DNA of 64,000 nt from Lepidonotus clava (lineage: Eukaryota; Annelida; Polychaeta; Phyllodocida; Polynoidae). Positions 15,201 through 22,455 of this stretch are shown piece after piece; within the stretch, counting starts at the first letter, position 1, and every line of letters starts with the position of its first letter. The position numbers and the translations under genes are program-made. The stretch is taken from assembly GCA_936440205.1 (NCBI GenBank), contig OW387145.1:15561396-15625395 (forward strand), written 5' to 3'. The notes under the pieces were generated by a model. It searched no databases. It saw only the letters and a program-made list of their open reading frames with translations, and was not told where the DNA came from.

Positions 15201-18200
15201 CAGAGTAAACAGTGATCCTTGGCATCAAGAGGAGAGGATTTATAAACTGAATGCATGCAGACAATAAATGATTTTCCAGACCACGCCACCTAGTGTGGAA
15301 TGCAGCCAAAGAAAGGCTACCCAGACAAGCTTGGGGTTATTTTTTCTTTGAGCCTATGTAAATTGGTGACTTTTAACCACCTGCAAATTTGTATATATGC
15401 AAGGTAAAATAATGCCTTAAACATGGGTGCATAGTGCAGATCTTCTTTTCATTGGTATATGAATAATTACTATGGATGTAAGCCTTGCATTTTATAAATA
15501 TTTTTCAATATTAAAAGTTTTGAATTAATCATTGGCCAATGGAAGCACATCCCATAGGCCTTATCAGTATTATGTAATAAGCTCCCACCAATCAGGTGTT
15601 GCGCTACCCCCAACACGTGGGTTTGTTTGTCCAGTCTCCACTGGACCGTGATGGCTGCGCGAGGTCTGGAACAGACTCTATTACTCCCGACTGCCCTATT
15701 GGACAGAGTCAAGCATTCGCTGAGAGATAGTCAACCTTATTGTAAGTTATTTCATTAAAGTTAGAACCACCAGATACAGCTGAAAGTTGGTTTTACAACA
15801 GAAAGTCCTCATACGGCCCTTGTTGAGCGGATTCAAAACAATACATTCAAGGGCTTAAAGGGAGCCAAACACAATGTAGGGTCAAAATTTTGCAAATTCT
15901 ATTAACTATTGAAATATATTCTATGGCCATAGCTTAGGCCTATGGTAAAATATAAACTGTGAATACAGACTTAAACTGCATTTAATTGCACAAAAACTAA
16001 TCCCAGGTCAATTTTGATGACCCAACAAAATTGGTTTGTTTACAAACATTGCAGTTTTCAGGAATACATGATATGAGAATTAAGGAATTTAAGTGAAGTT
16101 ATCATGATTTATACTGTGCCAATGGCTAAAGTTGGACTCTTAGAATGTATTTTCATAGCAATTTCAGTTTTCAAAATTTTGTCATATTTTGACACAACAT
16201 TGCTTTTGGCTCCCTTTAACCTGACAGGTAAAACATTGTTACTACAAGAAGGCGGACCCCCTGAGAGCATATATTGCATACATGCTCCCCATTGTGGGCC
16301 ACTGTTTTAATATCTATCAAGTATTGTGGTGGTAGATAGGGAAAAATGACACTATAGTGACAATTTCACAAATTATTTAATATTTAAATGATTATTAATC
16401 TCAAACCTGTCATCCTGATTTAAATCCATATATTCAGTCGTAGGACTCCCATCGAAAATACGATTTACAAATATGGCAAAAATACATATTAATATTAATA
16501 TTTCTTTCCAGTATGCCAAAGTTGAGAACTTGAGATGTTGTCACATATACTGATATTTTCTTTAAGGATATAGACTAGGCTTGTAAACTCTACCTCTGAA
16601 ATTGGTGACAAAATGACCTGTCTGACGGTTTTTTCGTATGGTACATATAGGCGGTGTTGACGTCATCAATCGGCTTTTACTAACGCTCTTAGCTTGGCTC
16701 CCAGTATTGTGGCCCCCGGAAGGCCCACAATAATAAAAAAAAAAAGCGGTACTAGGCAAAGTGAGATTTATGGGCACGTAGCCCGGTGGGCCTGCGAATA
16801 TCTTTAAGAATATAAACAACAAACTAACGTGGGCGAGTGCAAATCTGGCCCATGGCAATCATGATACATCAGCAAATAACCCTATACAATTGATACATGT
16901 ACATTGATAAACCTAGAATCAGGAAAAAATCACATTCAAACGCATCAACGTCCCAGGTTAGGATCTGAAATGAATATTGTTTCTTCTGAACTGCTTCCTC
17001 CATTGTGAAACCTATTTACCAGGACATGGTAGTTTATGACCAATTTGGTCTCTGTGAGCCTTACATCAAAGTTCTTAGCAGTATTATTAATAGAATAGAA
17101 AACAAAATTATTACAAACACAATATGAAGATGAACATTTTAATCCTCAGTAAGTTATGCATAGCTTCCAGGAATTCATTTACATAGAGTTATTGGTACCG
17201 CATACTATAGTTAAATACTCCAGTGTTAGGGAAATTTGTTCAGACAACCCCACACACCCTATCCTTTTGGGTCCTACCCTAAAAAAGTTTTGCAAATTTT
17301 TGTGTAAAGAATATTAAAAATCACCAAGACGACAGGAAAAAGCATATATCCGATCAAAATATTTATCTTAGTAGTTACGAAGTGGAGGGTATCTGGTGTA
17401 TTTTCTGAATTTTCAAGATTCGACCTACCTACCCTAATTTTGTCGACCTGTGTTACCTGACTATTTTTCTTTTTTGTCTAATCTAAATGCTAGGAATTTG
17501 AACTTAGCAAGAGTGGGATTTTGAAAAAAACTGAATAAGGGGTGGACCGAGGCCGAGTTTACCACGGTCTTCGGCATTTTAATAATTCATCGATGACGGT
17601 GTCCTTTATTCCGTGCTTTAAAACTGTCCTAGTTATACTCTATCATCCCCTGATACTCGAGTGGTCGAGAAACAGGCAAACGTTTGATAGCATTGCTAAC
17701 AAAAAAAACATTATTGAGCCTTCCATATACTGATTTGTAAAATTACTTAGTAAAAAAAAGAAGGCAATGTAGGTAATAATACCAAACTTACCAATTATTT
17801 ACAATAATTGAGACTCGGGCCCATCCGAATCTTAGAAATAGGAAGATGATCTTTGTATTTCCTATGGATAAAAAATGTGACAAGTAAACTACGCTTTTGG
17901 AGTGTCCGAAATCAAGGATTTATGTGTGTGTACACATTGGATGCAGGGTCTTAAAAAGTATGCGCCTGGCCCAAATATCTTGCATTACTGATATCCCCAA
18001 CCCTTATATTAAAATACGACAATTTTTGTTAAAATAAGATAATGACATAGAAGGCAGGCTTGGGCACAATAATTTATTATAAAAAGATCGCTTTGCGAAT
18101 AATATTAAAATTGATAATAAGAATACATAAAATTGATAAGATATGTGCCATACAATTGACTTGGTAAGAATGAATAATTTAAAGATAAAATAATAATAAA

Positions 18201-21200
18201 TACAGGAGTGGGTGGGTGGGTAAAATTGAAAGACGTGTTTGCCTGTGAAAAGGCGGACACAGAATGAATTGAAAAAAGGCGCCACAAATGTACAGGAAGT
18301 GTGACACTCATGAGATAATGTTTGTGGAGGTGAAATTGTTAAAATATACCACTAGGGGGCAGCAATGCAGTGCGATACAACAATAGCATCCACATTTTTC
18401 CTTCAGTAAGGCATTTAATTCACTGGAAAGGCCATGCACCACTGGATGCACGGTCCTAAAAACCATGCACCCGGCTACAAAATCATGCACCTCGGGTGCA
18501 GGGTGCAGCCTTAATTTCGGACACTGGGTGCGAAAGTCAGAGCCTTCTCAGACTAAACGGCAATATCTTCATAGATGGGATTACGTGGTGGACATAATTA
18601 AAAAAAATCCAGGGGCCAGTCGGGCCCCTAGCTTTACAAATCTAGGGGCCCGCACCAAAATCTAGGGGCCCTCACATATATATTATAGTCAGATTGTCTT
18701 TAAAAACACTAAGTTTTATTGTAAAATATAGAGAAATCTGTAATTGTTAGGCCATCCTAAAAAAAAATCTGTTTCCAGTCCAGCGGGTGGGGTTTAAAAA
18801 GACGGCCCGGGCGGCCGCGAATTTTTTTTGTTTTTTTAATGATTTTTTTTTGTTGGTAGGGGTATAACATGGATTTTTTGGAGAAAAAAAAATTATTTTG
18901 AAAAAAAAAAATCGTCCCACCCGGCCATAAAATACTCACCCGGCCGGTCCACCGGAAACAGAATTTTTTTTAAGGATGGCCTTATCCATAATTTTCTAGG
19001 GGCCAGTCGGGCCTCTAGGTGAGAAAATATAGGGGCCCAACCTGCTTTTTAAAGGCCTCGGGCCCCCGGGCTCCTGGTTATGTCCATCCCTGGATTACGG
19101 CAATGTCTTCATAGATGGGATTACACCGAGACACTTCAGAAAGAGGCATTAGCCCATTATGATTGAAAAAGCAACACCGTCCTTACTGTTTTTCTTGTGG
19201 ACGTGGCGAAGTGTTCGTGAACACAGCAACCGCATGAATGGGCCAGCCCATTTGAACTTGCCCTTATACACTGGTCAACTATAATCACTGTGGTCCACAG
19301 TGGTCACTGGACCACTAGTGGAAAAAAAGGGGAAAAAACTGTCCTTACTATTCGGGGCCATTCACCCTAGAATCGATCTCGTCTTCCAAATGAAACTAGC
19401 TTCTTTTTAAGGGAGAGGTTCATAACATTGATCAGCCTAATGACTGACTGAGAATTAGAGAAAGCAAGAGTTAGTTCATGGGTAATCTGTTGTTAGACTG
19501 CAAAAATGCATTTTTATCGTAGTGCATTTTAGGTGCATTTTGACATAATTATGGCACCAATTTTTACAATATATTTCCATTATTGTATGGTTTATTTGTA
19601 TCAGCTGCGCATTATTCTTGTCATTTTTTGTTCAATTCTTCAGTATAACATCTCTTCAATGCTGTATGATTACATGTACATACATTAAGGGCTACATCAA
19701 ATGTGAAAGCGTTATATATATCAAAGATCTAAATCATAACAATGCATTATGCACTCTTAATCAAAGCCAACACAGACCACTGAACAATGTTATGGTGCTA
19801 CAACCTCAACCTGTCTTATTTTGGGGCCCAATGTTGCATGTTAAACTTAAGAAACGCCCATGTCGCATGTCGAATTTAAGAAACATCCATGTCACCCTGT
19901 GGAATATAAGAAAGGTTCATGTCGCCCTGTTGAATGAAGGGCCATGTCGCCCTGTTGAATGAAGGGCCATTATTTTTCAATGACGATGATCTGTATGTAG
20001 TCTAGAGGCACTACGAATATTAGAAATAGACTAGCGAGTAGTATTTTATATACCTACTTTTCTATAAAGTCAGAACCACTGGATTATACCCCTTAAGCAT
20101 GCCCTTAAGGCTCGGACACATATACCAACTCGACTGTCGGGATGATTTACAACCCAATCGTCGGAGACTGTTAAGTTGTAAGAGATATTCTAGGGGATGC
20201 CACACACACCAACCAATTGATCTGCAATAACATGCTGTATTTGTATGAAAAAACTATATCTACAATAAAGTTTAAGATGCAACTATCTTAACTTGAACTA
20301 TGAGGAATATTTTATAAGTGTATATAAAGAACCACGATTCCAGTTAACTGTACTTTATTCCATTGCAATATCCGTTTATAAGAAATAATGATGATAGGAT
20401 AGAAAAAAAAAATACCATTGTAAAGCTTATCTAACTCTGCATCTAGATTTAAAACTTATTTTTGAGAAAACCTACATATAAGATAAATAAAAACCTCACA
20501 TAGCCCAACAGGCCCGACAATTCAGTTGTTAATCTTCAACAGTGTATGATTCCCGACCCGACGGATCCGTCGGGAAGTACCCCCGACCATCCACAGGGCT
20601 TGACAAATCGTTTTCAAACCTGGTTGTCCACCGGGCATCTGTAGCTCCATAATTAGTTGCCCAGCCCCAAGAGTGGTTGCCCGGAATTTACTATATGTAT
20701 AAGAATATTAAGTTAATCATAAATTTCTGTCAAATTCAATGGAAATCCACTTCAATTGGACTGCCCTAAAGCATAAATCGGGAGGGTATGAAATATTTTT
20801 AAAACCTTTTAGTAGAATCAATAGAAAATCGTGGTTGTCCACCGGGCAACCATACTCTAAATCCTGGTTGCCCAGCACCTATTTATGGTTGTCCCGGGCG
20901 TCCGGACACCCGATTTGTCAAGCCCTGATCCAGTCGTAACCCTATGACACATACACCAACTGATAGCAACCCGACTCAACCGTCGGGTCGGGTCGGTATA
21001 TGTGTCCAGGCCTTTAGTGTGGACATAACGTTACACATATGCAAATTGTACTTGTACCGTTGAGTCCAGGGTCCCAACACAAATTCGGATTTTATTCCAT
21101 CTTAAAATTCCCTGTGTTTTTCCTGAGATTTCCCTGCCCTACAGCAATTTTTCCCTGTCATATCATATCCAGCATGTTGTTCAAATTTAAAACCTCCGCA

Positions 21201-22455
21201 TGCAGAAACAAATTGGACAACCTAACAACAAAATATCGAATCTGTAATATTTTGAGAATCAGGAATTTCAGAACCTGGCCAAATGAAATTTCTTGTGTTT
21301 TGGCTAAATTTGAAAATTCCCTGTGTTTTCCCTGTCAAGAAATTTTTTCGCAATTTTCCCTGTATGGTTGGTACTATGTCTATGTAACATTAACAGTTTT
21401 GACTGCAGGGCTTGAAAATTCGGGTGTCCAGTGACCCAGGACCATCAAAAAGTCATAATGCGTGACTGAAATGATTGCCAGAGTTACCCAGTGGGCAACC
21501 AGAGTCAAAGTCCAAAATTTGGGTTTGAAAATTATGATTATCAACCTTTTAGTTCAAGTTTACCCCTAAATCAATGGAATCAAAAACATCTGAATCCTAA
21601 GTTATTTTGTCATCTATAGGCCTACATGTATATATATTTTACCTTATTCTCTTCAACCTTGACTGGGCAACCATATTTTCGAGGTGGGCAACTAATTTCT
21701 GGGCTCAAGTTGCCCAGTGGGCCACCAGGTTTCAAATTGATTTGTCAAGCCCTGCTGACTTCTTGAGTTTGTCATTAAAATTTACCAGTACTACTACTGT
21801 CTATTGCAACTACGCTGGAATAAGACGACCACTTACGCCCGACTGCGAGAATGAGTATAAATCTGAAAATGAAACTGATCTCCCGCGCCGCGGTCCGAAT
21901 TCTTCCGGGCCGTGGTCTAACTGGAGAACTGTCCGCACGAGAACTCGAGAACTCCCCATCCAAAAACTGTGGAATAGGGACGAGTTAACCTTTTAGGTAT
22001 GAACCCTGAACATCTATTAGAATAGAGGGATATATATTTAGGTCGCTTTCCATTAGAAAGACCGTTCCAGCTTCTTGACTCTGTGGACCGAGTTCTCCAG
22101 GCCCGAGTTCTCCCGCCCCGAGTTCTTCAGTTTTCGGCCGTGGCCCGAGTGCTCCTGCGGACCGTGTTCTGAGACTCAGTGATCTGATTTTGAGTAGAGA
22201 TAACACAAATGTAACTGGCGCCGCAAGCGCTCCCCTGTTCTCCTAGAAAAAGGAGGATTAATCTTGTGTGGATGTAGAGTCATCTATCGCACTGTGACGT
22301 CGTTAATGTGTAGATCATCTAGACAGTCTAGATCTAGATCGCTACTGACCCGACTGTTATCAAAAAATGGAAGTTCATCGCTTTGTAAATTACGGACAAA
22401 AAACACTCACCGCCTCGACAGCGCTATGCAGGATGGATGTAAACTTGCTGAACAT
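42..22455 (-). CDS. FHIP2: FHIP2 (FAM160B-type FTS-Hook-FHIP subunit), N-terminal part of gene, 7 exons
   Basis: Seven coding exons with GT-AG borders and consistent phases were read by eye: 22455-22411, 3743-3665, 2876-2707, 2227-2123, 1169-1047, 699-610 and 235-42. The translation follows the order I recall for human FHIP2A/FAM160B1: [111 protein letters not shown] proteins link Hook adaptors and AKTIP/FTS to vesicle cargo for dynein transport in the cytosol. The gene continues past base 1, so the C-terminal half is absent from the window. Intron 1 (22410-3744, 18.7 kb) contains two other genes on the same strand. FHIP2A and FHIP2B cannot be told apart here; an invertebrate may have a single pro-orthologue. 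Confidence 0.9.
610..699 (-). CDS. FHIP2: FHIP2 exon 6 (variable linker and conserved VNSLLNL)
   Basis: The acceptor is ATTTCAG and the donor GCA|GTAAGT; 30 codons in phase 0. It begins in a Ser/Lys-rich linker ([15 protein letters not shown]) and ends [18 protein letters not shown]2A carries a similar VNSLLNL motif just before the AVKACEGLM block. The exon is short and easily missed. Confidence 0.82.
700..1046. other. FHIP2 intron 5
   Basis: This is intron sequence with no second gene seen in it. The intron at 236-609 is equally plain and contains an AT-rich tract of tandem TATATA-type dinucleotides near 365-445. Confidence 0.6.
1047..1169 (-). CDS. FHIP2: FHIP2 exon 5
   Basis: The acceptor is GTGGCAG and the donor GAG|GTACGC; 41 codons in phase 0. 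It encodes [20 protein letters not shown] followed by [19 protein letters not shown]. Confidence 0.92.
1249..1372. mobile_element. Fragment of CAGGGCTTGACAAATCG inverted-repeat element
   Basis: It starts CAGGGCGTGACAAATCGGG and then carries the phrases 'tagttgcccagcgg' and 'actgggcaac'. Both recur in the fuller copies at 20594-20927 and 21406-21754. No right terminus was found, so this copy in FHIP2 intron 4 is partial. Confidence 0.5.
1373..2122. other. Rest of FHIP2 intron 4
   Basis: No gene or recognisable repeat was seen in this stretch. The introns at 2228-2706 and 2877-3664 are likewise without visible features. Confidence 0.5.
2123..2227 (-). CDS. FHIP2: FHIP2 exon 4
   Basis: The acceptor is GACGCAG and the donor CAC|GTGAGT; 35 codons in phase 0. 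It encodes [19 protein letters not shown] and [13 protein letters not shown], a highly conserved FHIP helical block. Confidence 0.92.
2707..2876 (-). CDS. FHIP2: FHIP2 exon 3
   Basis: The acceptor is ATCCAG and the donor GAC|GTACGG. It encodes [18 protein letters not shown], an acidic stretch, then [19 protein letters not shown]. The last part is nearly identical to the human FHIP2A sequence as I remember it. Confidence 0.92.
3665..3743 (-). CDS. FHIP2: FHIP2 exon 2
   Basis: The acceptor is GTTTCAG and the donor is G|GTGAGA. It encodes [18 protein letters not shown] and continues to RYFIENK, ending in phase 1. This corresponds to the FHIP2A stretch with FVYHWKAITHYYIET. The leftover G completes a Glu codon with the next exon. 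Confidence 0.88.
3917..4001. mobile_element. Partial CAGTGTCCGAAATT element
   Basis: It begins CAGTGTCCGAAATTGAAGG and contains the 'catgcaccctg' word found in the fuller copies at 5962-6180 and 17900-18526. No matching right end was found. Confidence 0.45.
4013..4135. mobile_element. Small hAT-like MITE with repeated CACTAGCCC words
   Basis: The left end CAGGGATGGATATTAAC and the right end GCTAAGATCGAACCCTG are imperfect inverted repeats. The interior repeats 'gcactagccc' and 'ggctagtg'. Flanking pentamers (aaaga and ataga) are only similar, so the duplication is decayed or absent. Confidence 0.5.
5962..6180. mobile_element. 219-bp MITE, CAGTG termini, 5-bp target duplication
   Basis: The left end CAGTGTTCGAAATTAAGG is a perfect inverted copy of the right end CCTTAATTTCGAACACTG. 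It is flanked by ctcgg at 5957-5961 and again at 6181-6185. Internal words 'gccgggtgcat' and 'tgcaccctgca' recur in relatives at 3917 and 17900-18526. CAGTG ends with a 5-bp duplication suggest a hAT5-like non-autonomous element. Confidence 0.75.
6917..6922 (-). promoter_or_regulatory. Poly(A) signal AATAAA
   Basis: AATAAA on the minus strand, about 40 bases past the stop of the RBR-like gene that ends at 6959. It fits a normal short 3' UTR. Confidence 0.5.
6959..10363 (-). CDS. Intronless RING-IBR-RING (RBR) family protein with acidic repeat tract
   Basis: The frame is 1,134 codons without introns. The C-terminal 208 residues form an RBR module. RING1 starts at residue 927 (CSVC, then CGHSYCLSC). 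An IBR with PCLTPGCP and [17 protein letters not shown] follows, then RING2 ([17 protein letters not shown]). A KH-like stretch ([20 protein letters not shown]) precedes RING1. An acidic repeat tract lies in the middle. RBR proteins transfer ubiquitin through a RING2 cysteine; here the aligned residue is Ser (about residue 1098, codon 7072-7070), so the usual transthiolation may be lost. The gene lies inside FHIP2 intron 1 on the same strand and is a tandem paralogue of the next gene. A CTCATTTTAG acceptor just upstream suggests a spliced 5' UTR. Amphioxus relatives are, from memory, often labelled DEAH12-like, but no helicase domain is visible. Confidence 0.88.
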   Translation of the reverse strand: MAANLKAAKWLDSRWIDCLLHHFPVNDPELGESLLIVLAHIANGAPKIWTKSLVVGRRNPSAVRPMPKVQKHFGLHQGSLAAVVSVFKAWSVIPKRERLVWCTRNYVDARVMADIEVALVGLRKEVPPLQRRRTLRAAPPEGNVIERLGGFLLNIFPDCLYVQWHNGKNYLNCASTQSKTMSPSYLNLFQTLDLELPAILLCFPIGVSCDSDKVSPSLVVSEAMDEAAGCWPLADMFPGLPPHLPAQVQLPSMGDAVVLQLLGSDQAKRTLEQAIDKAYGQKNVPLSLKVHDQKTSGSSLKVEIHCPKVHKKTVQNVVSEKVRVIVEELQTEAKTVRFPDESSKTRLLVTSGAQVYVVPNGQHLGLVHVLRPETQGNKKHSRPSYKDFEDSFVEDYLDMWGNVCHIEKSKNFPEETLWGAVWFECRSTALLVQKMAECDEHFPENLQMKLVVVDSDAPHFGLDFCWWKPCLKKNQLELTFDSKEEFLRFKNKSKRLNSFHFKFNVEELKVAITSQKEDMNLMEHFCASELKMVSPKSANYTHEVAFKAGDDDSQDLSEKLDFGMYFMDRNQLDTDVHAPDSGGQVIRGTFLSYSLSGLTDITRIRHYPEFDQGVAIDSDVYMEFTVPQKAYEKVKNELRSLGMMAGNLKAWGLSSEEEDNDDDTQSEDGETVDGGLSSEEEEEEDDTQSEDGETVDGGLSSEEEEDDTQSEEGETVDGGLSSEEEEEDNTQSEDGETVDGGLSSEEEEDADTQLEDGETPDRGLSSEEEEEEEDDTQSENNELEEKNKLPWLDARHQNGSVDVTIFVGDNQYDLDKFKAVPRLLKPCIVHVRSDALASLLATTTENKAPRFAQIMEKTDTFIQIMKQESAVHVYGTAENVAKAKEQIHHLVISGNKDASTGPQTIPQKLRRSRRNQANYSLCSNNACSVCLSDVQGREFRLSLCGHSYCLSCFKDQVDCAKRKRSFPIRCTREACNQKVLTVDIEAIHAHYNMSLTDFYLAAMAASEGSFPCLTPGCPMRYHESKSTLEGLVKSFTCPLCKETWCTSCHCKFHAGLSCKVYQALKTGDQALQDWIREDKESRKLCPSCLKRIEKPEGSSILRCTDCDINICWHCLQFSGWLPMTTHKCFPEDAE
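8024..8411 (-). repeat. In-frame acidic minisatellite, six units
   Basis: There are six tandem units of 21-23 residues, of the form [20 protein letters not shown], in the middle of the RBR-like protein. The glutamate run varies from 3 to 7 residues. Every unit stays in frame. The paralogue at 11541-14603 has no such tract, so the expansion came after the duplication or was lost from the other copy. Long Ser/Pro frames on the plus strand here are its antisense shadow. Confidence 0.85.
10364..11540. other. Spacer between the two RBR paralogues
   Basis: AT-rich and without a coding frame. Minus-strand AATAAA sequences lie at 11417-11422 and near 11370, downstream of the second paralogue's stop. 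Confidence 0.5.
11417..11422 (-). promoter_or_regulatory. Candidate poly(A) signal AATAAA
   Basis: It lies about 120 bases past the stop of the gene ending at 11541. A second AATAAA lies farther downstream near 11370, so the choice between them is uncertain. Confidence 0.35.
11541..14603 (-). CDS. Second intronless RING-IBR-RING (RBR) paralogue
   Basis: The frame is 1,020 codons and colinear with the gene at 6959-10363, without its acidic repeats. The first Met gives MDKMATIL. The second Met, at 14594, aligns with the paralogue's start (MAANL), so a 1,017-residue product is likelier. The C-terminus has RING1 from residue 815 ([13 protein letters not shown]), an IBR ([17 protein letters not shown]) and RING2 ([17 protein letters not shown]). 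The stretch expected to hold the catalytic cysteine reads [10 protein letters not shown]. It is two residues shorter than the consensus and has no cysteine in that place. A KH-like stretch with [14 protein letters not shown] precedes RING1. It is nested in FHIP2 intron 1 on the same strand. Both copies are fully open, which argues for selection. Confidence 0.88.
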   Translation of the reverse strand: MDKMATILAETQGLDDRWLECLQDNFPLHDAELSESLLVVLAYIAKGAERIWTKSTSAKLKGKKRSAQKHLHEAQKLFDWHKGELASLISVYQSWVDIPKRERPVWCKRNFVSNSRLSQIEDTVISLRREVRSKGRRPSAGSADGRCVSGDGSLQERLAVFLLKTFPDCCYLRWHTGGEYLHCATAQRAAMHSSHRDLYEALNVQLPELVLCVPNSSSKNADNEVCPSLVLSDGVVDRAGYSPLVDKFPEIKPYLPVAVDFPCVGDAVVLRLVGDAAAQKQLRADIWRACSEDDIPLHLEVHAPCEARSRWTVEILCPSVHKQDIENLLLDKIQSITEDLESTAETVRFPDTESTMKLLVRPGGRVHVVPNGQHLVLVYILNTQQHGHTQESNATPYDRLKDSDVEEEFDLSGAICIIEKSKKFPREPFWGAVWYECRSSAIRACHLSQNWTIRDHLKLKLVLVESDVLKFSIDFWWQKTKWIENELELSFDTKEDILRFKENVKQLKAYDFKFNMRTFKAVVTTEEEGVNLMEKFCTGDRKYATPKSASYTHEACYKANEDDAYAMKAELDFTHCFMEEDLVTSEVTLEEEGHVVDGKLTSYSLDGLQTLKRTYEQPDYNQSDNQGIIISSRVYMRYELPMEAVEKVVNDLETFGRTFFDRRSQSEEEISDDDLSDAIANYDILVFRYGDQVDVNLYFDPDLTDPSKFKSLPKLLKPRVILVRGEVLADLLGPTTAGTESNCAQIMQETDTFIQVKEQDAAIHIHGSFENKEKASKMVMHLKRRTDVVEDVAMPEQPKTKRRTRSSIRLMSEVCLVCLAEVDGREFSLSLCGHAYCHPCFRDVVRKAVSQQVFPIRCVRADCRRRVLNRDIEAICVHYDLSMTDLYMASMTVSAGLFPCLTPGCPIRYHACESSVEGLVKSFTCPLCKETWCTSCHCKFHFGLSCNVYQALEVADQSKLDWISENKDSRKLCPKCLKGIEKVDDTAKCSECDIAICWSCLRYSPYLSMKDHHCSPEDGE
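14783..15040. mobile_element. 258-bp MITE with CCATATTCCACTATRCGG termini
   Basis: The left arm AAGACCATATTCCACTATAC is matched inversely by the right arm near 15018-15040, with two mismatches. The interior holds palindromic words such as 'cactagtggtggcccaccac'. No target duplication was identified, so the superfamily is open. Confidence 0.6.
15859..16215. mobile_element. 357-bp MITE with TTAA target duplication
   Basis: The left end AGGGAGCCAAACACAATG and the right end CATTGCTTTTGGCTCCCT are inverted. TTAA flanks both sides (15855-15858 and 16216-16219). TTAA duplication is typical of piggyBac and Kolobok; the AGGG start is less like piggyBac. It is non-autonomous, with no transposase frame. 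Confidence 0.72.
17900..18526. mobile_element. Diverged CAGTGTCCGAAATTAAGG element with internal insert
   Basis: The left end (17900: GAGTGTCCGAAATCAAGG) and the right end (CCTTAATTTCGGACACTG, ending 18526) are inverted relatives of the MITE at 5962-6180. The same 'gggtgcagggtgc' words lie inside. About 400 extra bases in the middle are unlike the shorter copy. A perfect CTCF-type motif lies in that extra part. Confidence 0.5.
18349..18363 (+). promoter_or_regulatory. CTCF-type core motif, perfect consensus match
   Basis: The bases CCACTAGGGGGCAGC fit the vertebrate CTCF core CCASYAGRKGGCRSY at 15 of 15 positions. CTCF is conserved across bilaterians, so a site in this long intron is plausible. 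Binding itself is inference. Confidence 0.5.
18585..19091. mobile_element. GGGGCC-rich repeat element, split by a nested MITE
   Basis: The ends GTGGACATAATTA and TGGTTATGTCCATCC are inverted and imperfect. The words 'ccaggggccagtcgggcc' and 'aggggccc' recur on both sides of the insert at 18750-18981. The outer flanks carry imperfect direct repeats of 'cggcaatatcttcatagat' (18558 and 19097), which may be pre-existing host sequence or a long target duplication. Confidence 0.5.
18750..18981. mobile_element. 232-bp PIF/Harbinger-like MITE with TTA target duplication
   Basis: The left end GGCCATCCTAAAAAAAAATC and the right end GATTT-like run with TTAAGGATGGCC are inverted; both are followed by a CTGTTTCC-type word. 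TTA lies at 18747-18749 and again at 18982-18984. GGCC-type ends with TTA duplication are characteristic of PIF/Harbinger. It is inserted in the older repeat around it. Confidence 0.7.
19845..19970. repeat. Tandem 'catgtcgccctgttgaat' repeat
   Basis: Four to five units of about 23-32 bases with the core CATGTCGCCCTGTTGAAT and a spacer of 'ttaagaaa' or 'gaagggc'. The same unit occurs in reverse orientation at 23050-23265. Confidence 0.6.
20594..20927. mobile_element. 334-bp MITE, CAGGGCTTGACAAATCG termini, 5-bp duplication
   Basis: The left end CAGGGCTTGACAAATCG and the right end CGATTTGTCAAGCCCTG are perfect inverted repeats. atcca lies on both sides (20589-20593 and 20928-20932). Repeated 'gttgtccaccgggca' and 'gttgcccag' words fill the interior. 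It is a non-autonomous hAT-like element. Confidence 0.75.
21406..21754. mobile_element. Second CAGGGCTTG MITE
   Basis: It starts CAGGGCTTGAAAATTCGG and ends TTGATTTGTCAAGCCCTG. The interior shares 'cagtgggcaacc' and 'gttgcccagtgggcc' with the copy at 20594-20927. The left end has diverged and no clear target duplication remains. Confidence 0.6.
21885..22175. repeat. GC-rich diverged repeat of 'gagttctcc-cggcccg' words
   Basis: Words such as 'gagttctccaggcccg', 'gagttctcccgccccg' and 'gagttcttcagttttcgg' recur near 22085-22145, with inverse relatives near 21895-21960. It lies about 300 bases from the FHIP2 start and could be 5' flanking sequence. No gene is seen. Confidence 0.4.
22411..22455 (-). 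CDS. FHIP2: FHIP2 exon 1, start codon
   Basis: It encodes [15 protein letters not shown] (15 codons, phase 0), then a GTGAGT donor at 22410-22405. The peptide matches the start of FHIP2 proteins. It joins in frame with LAPNLP at 3743, although the two lie 18.7 kb apart. No TATA box was seen upstream; the promoter should lie just right of 22455. Confidence 0.87.

Larger units (their letters stand above)
14604..22410. other. 5' part of FHIP2 intron 1, repeat-rich, no genes
   Basis: No convincing gene is present. The stretch is a patchwork of small DNA transposon relics and tandem repeats, listed separately. The short frames in it match no family I know. Confidence 0.6.

Noticed and set aside
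15470-15712. 80-codon minus-strand frame
   Set aside because: No recognisable content in a repeat-rich intron and no splice support.
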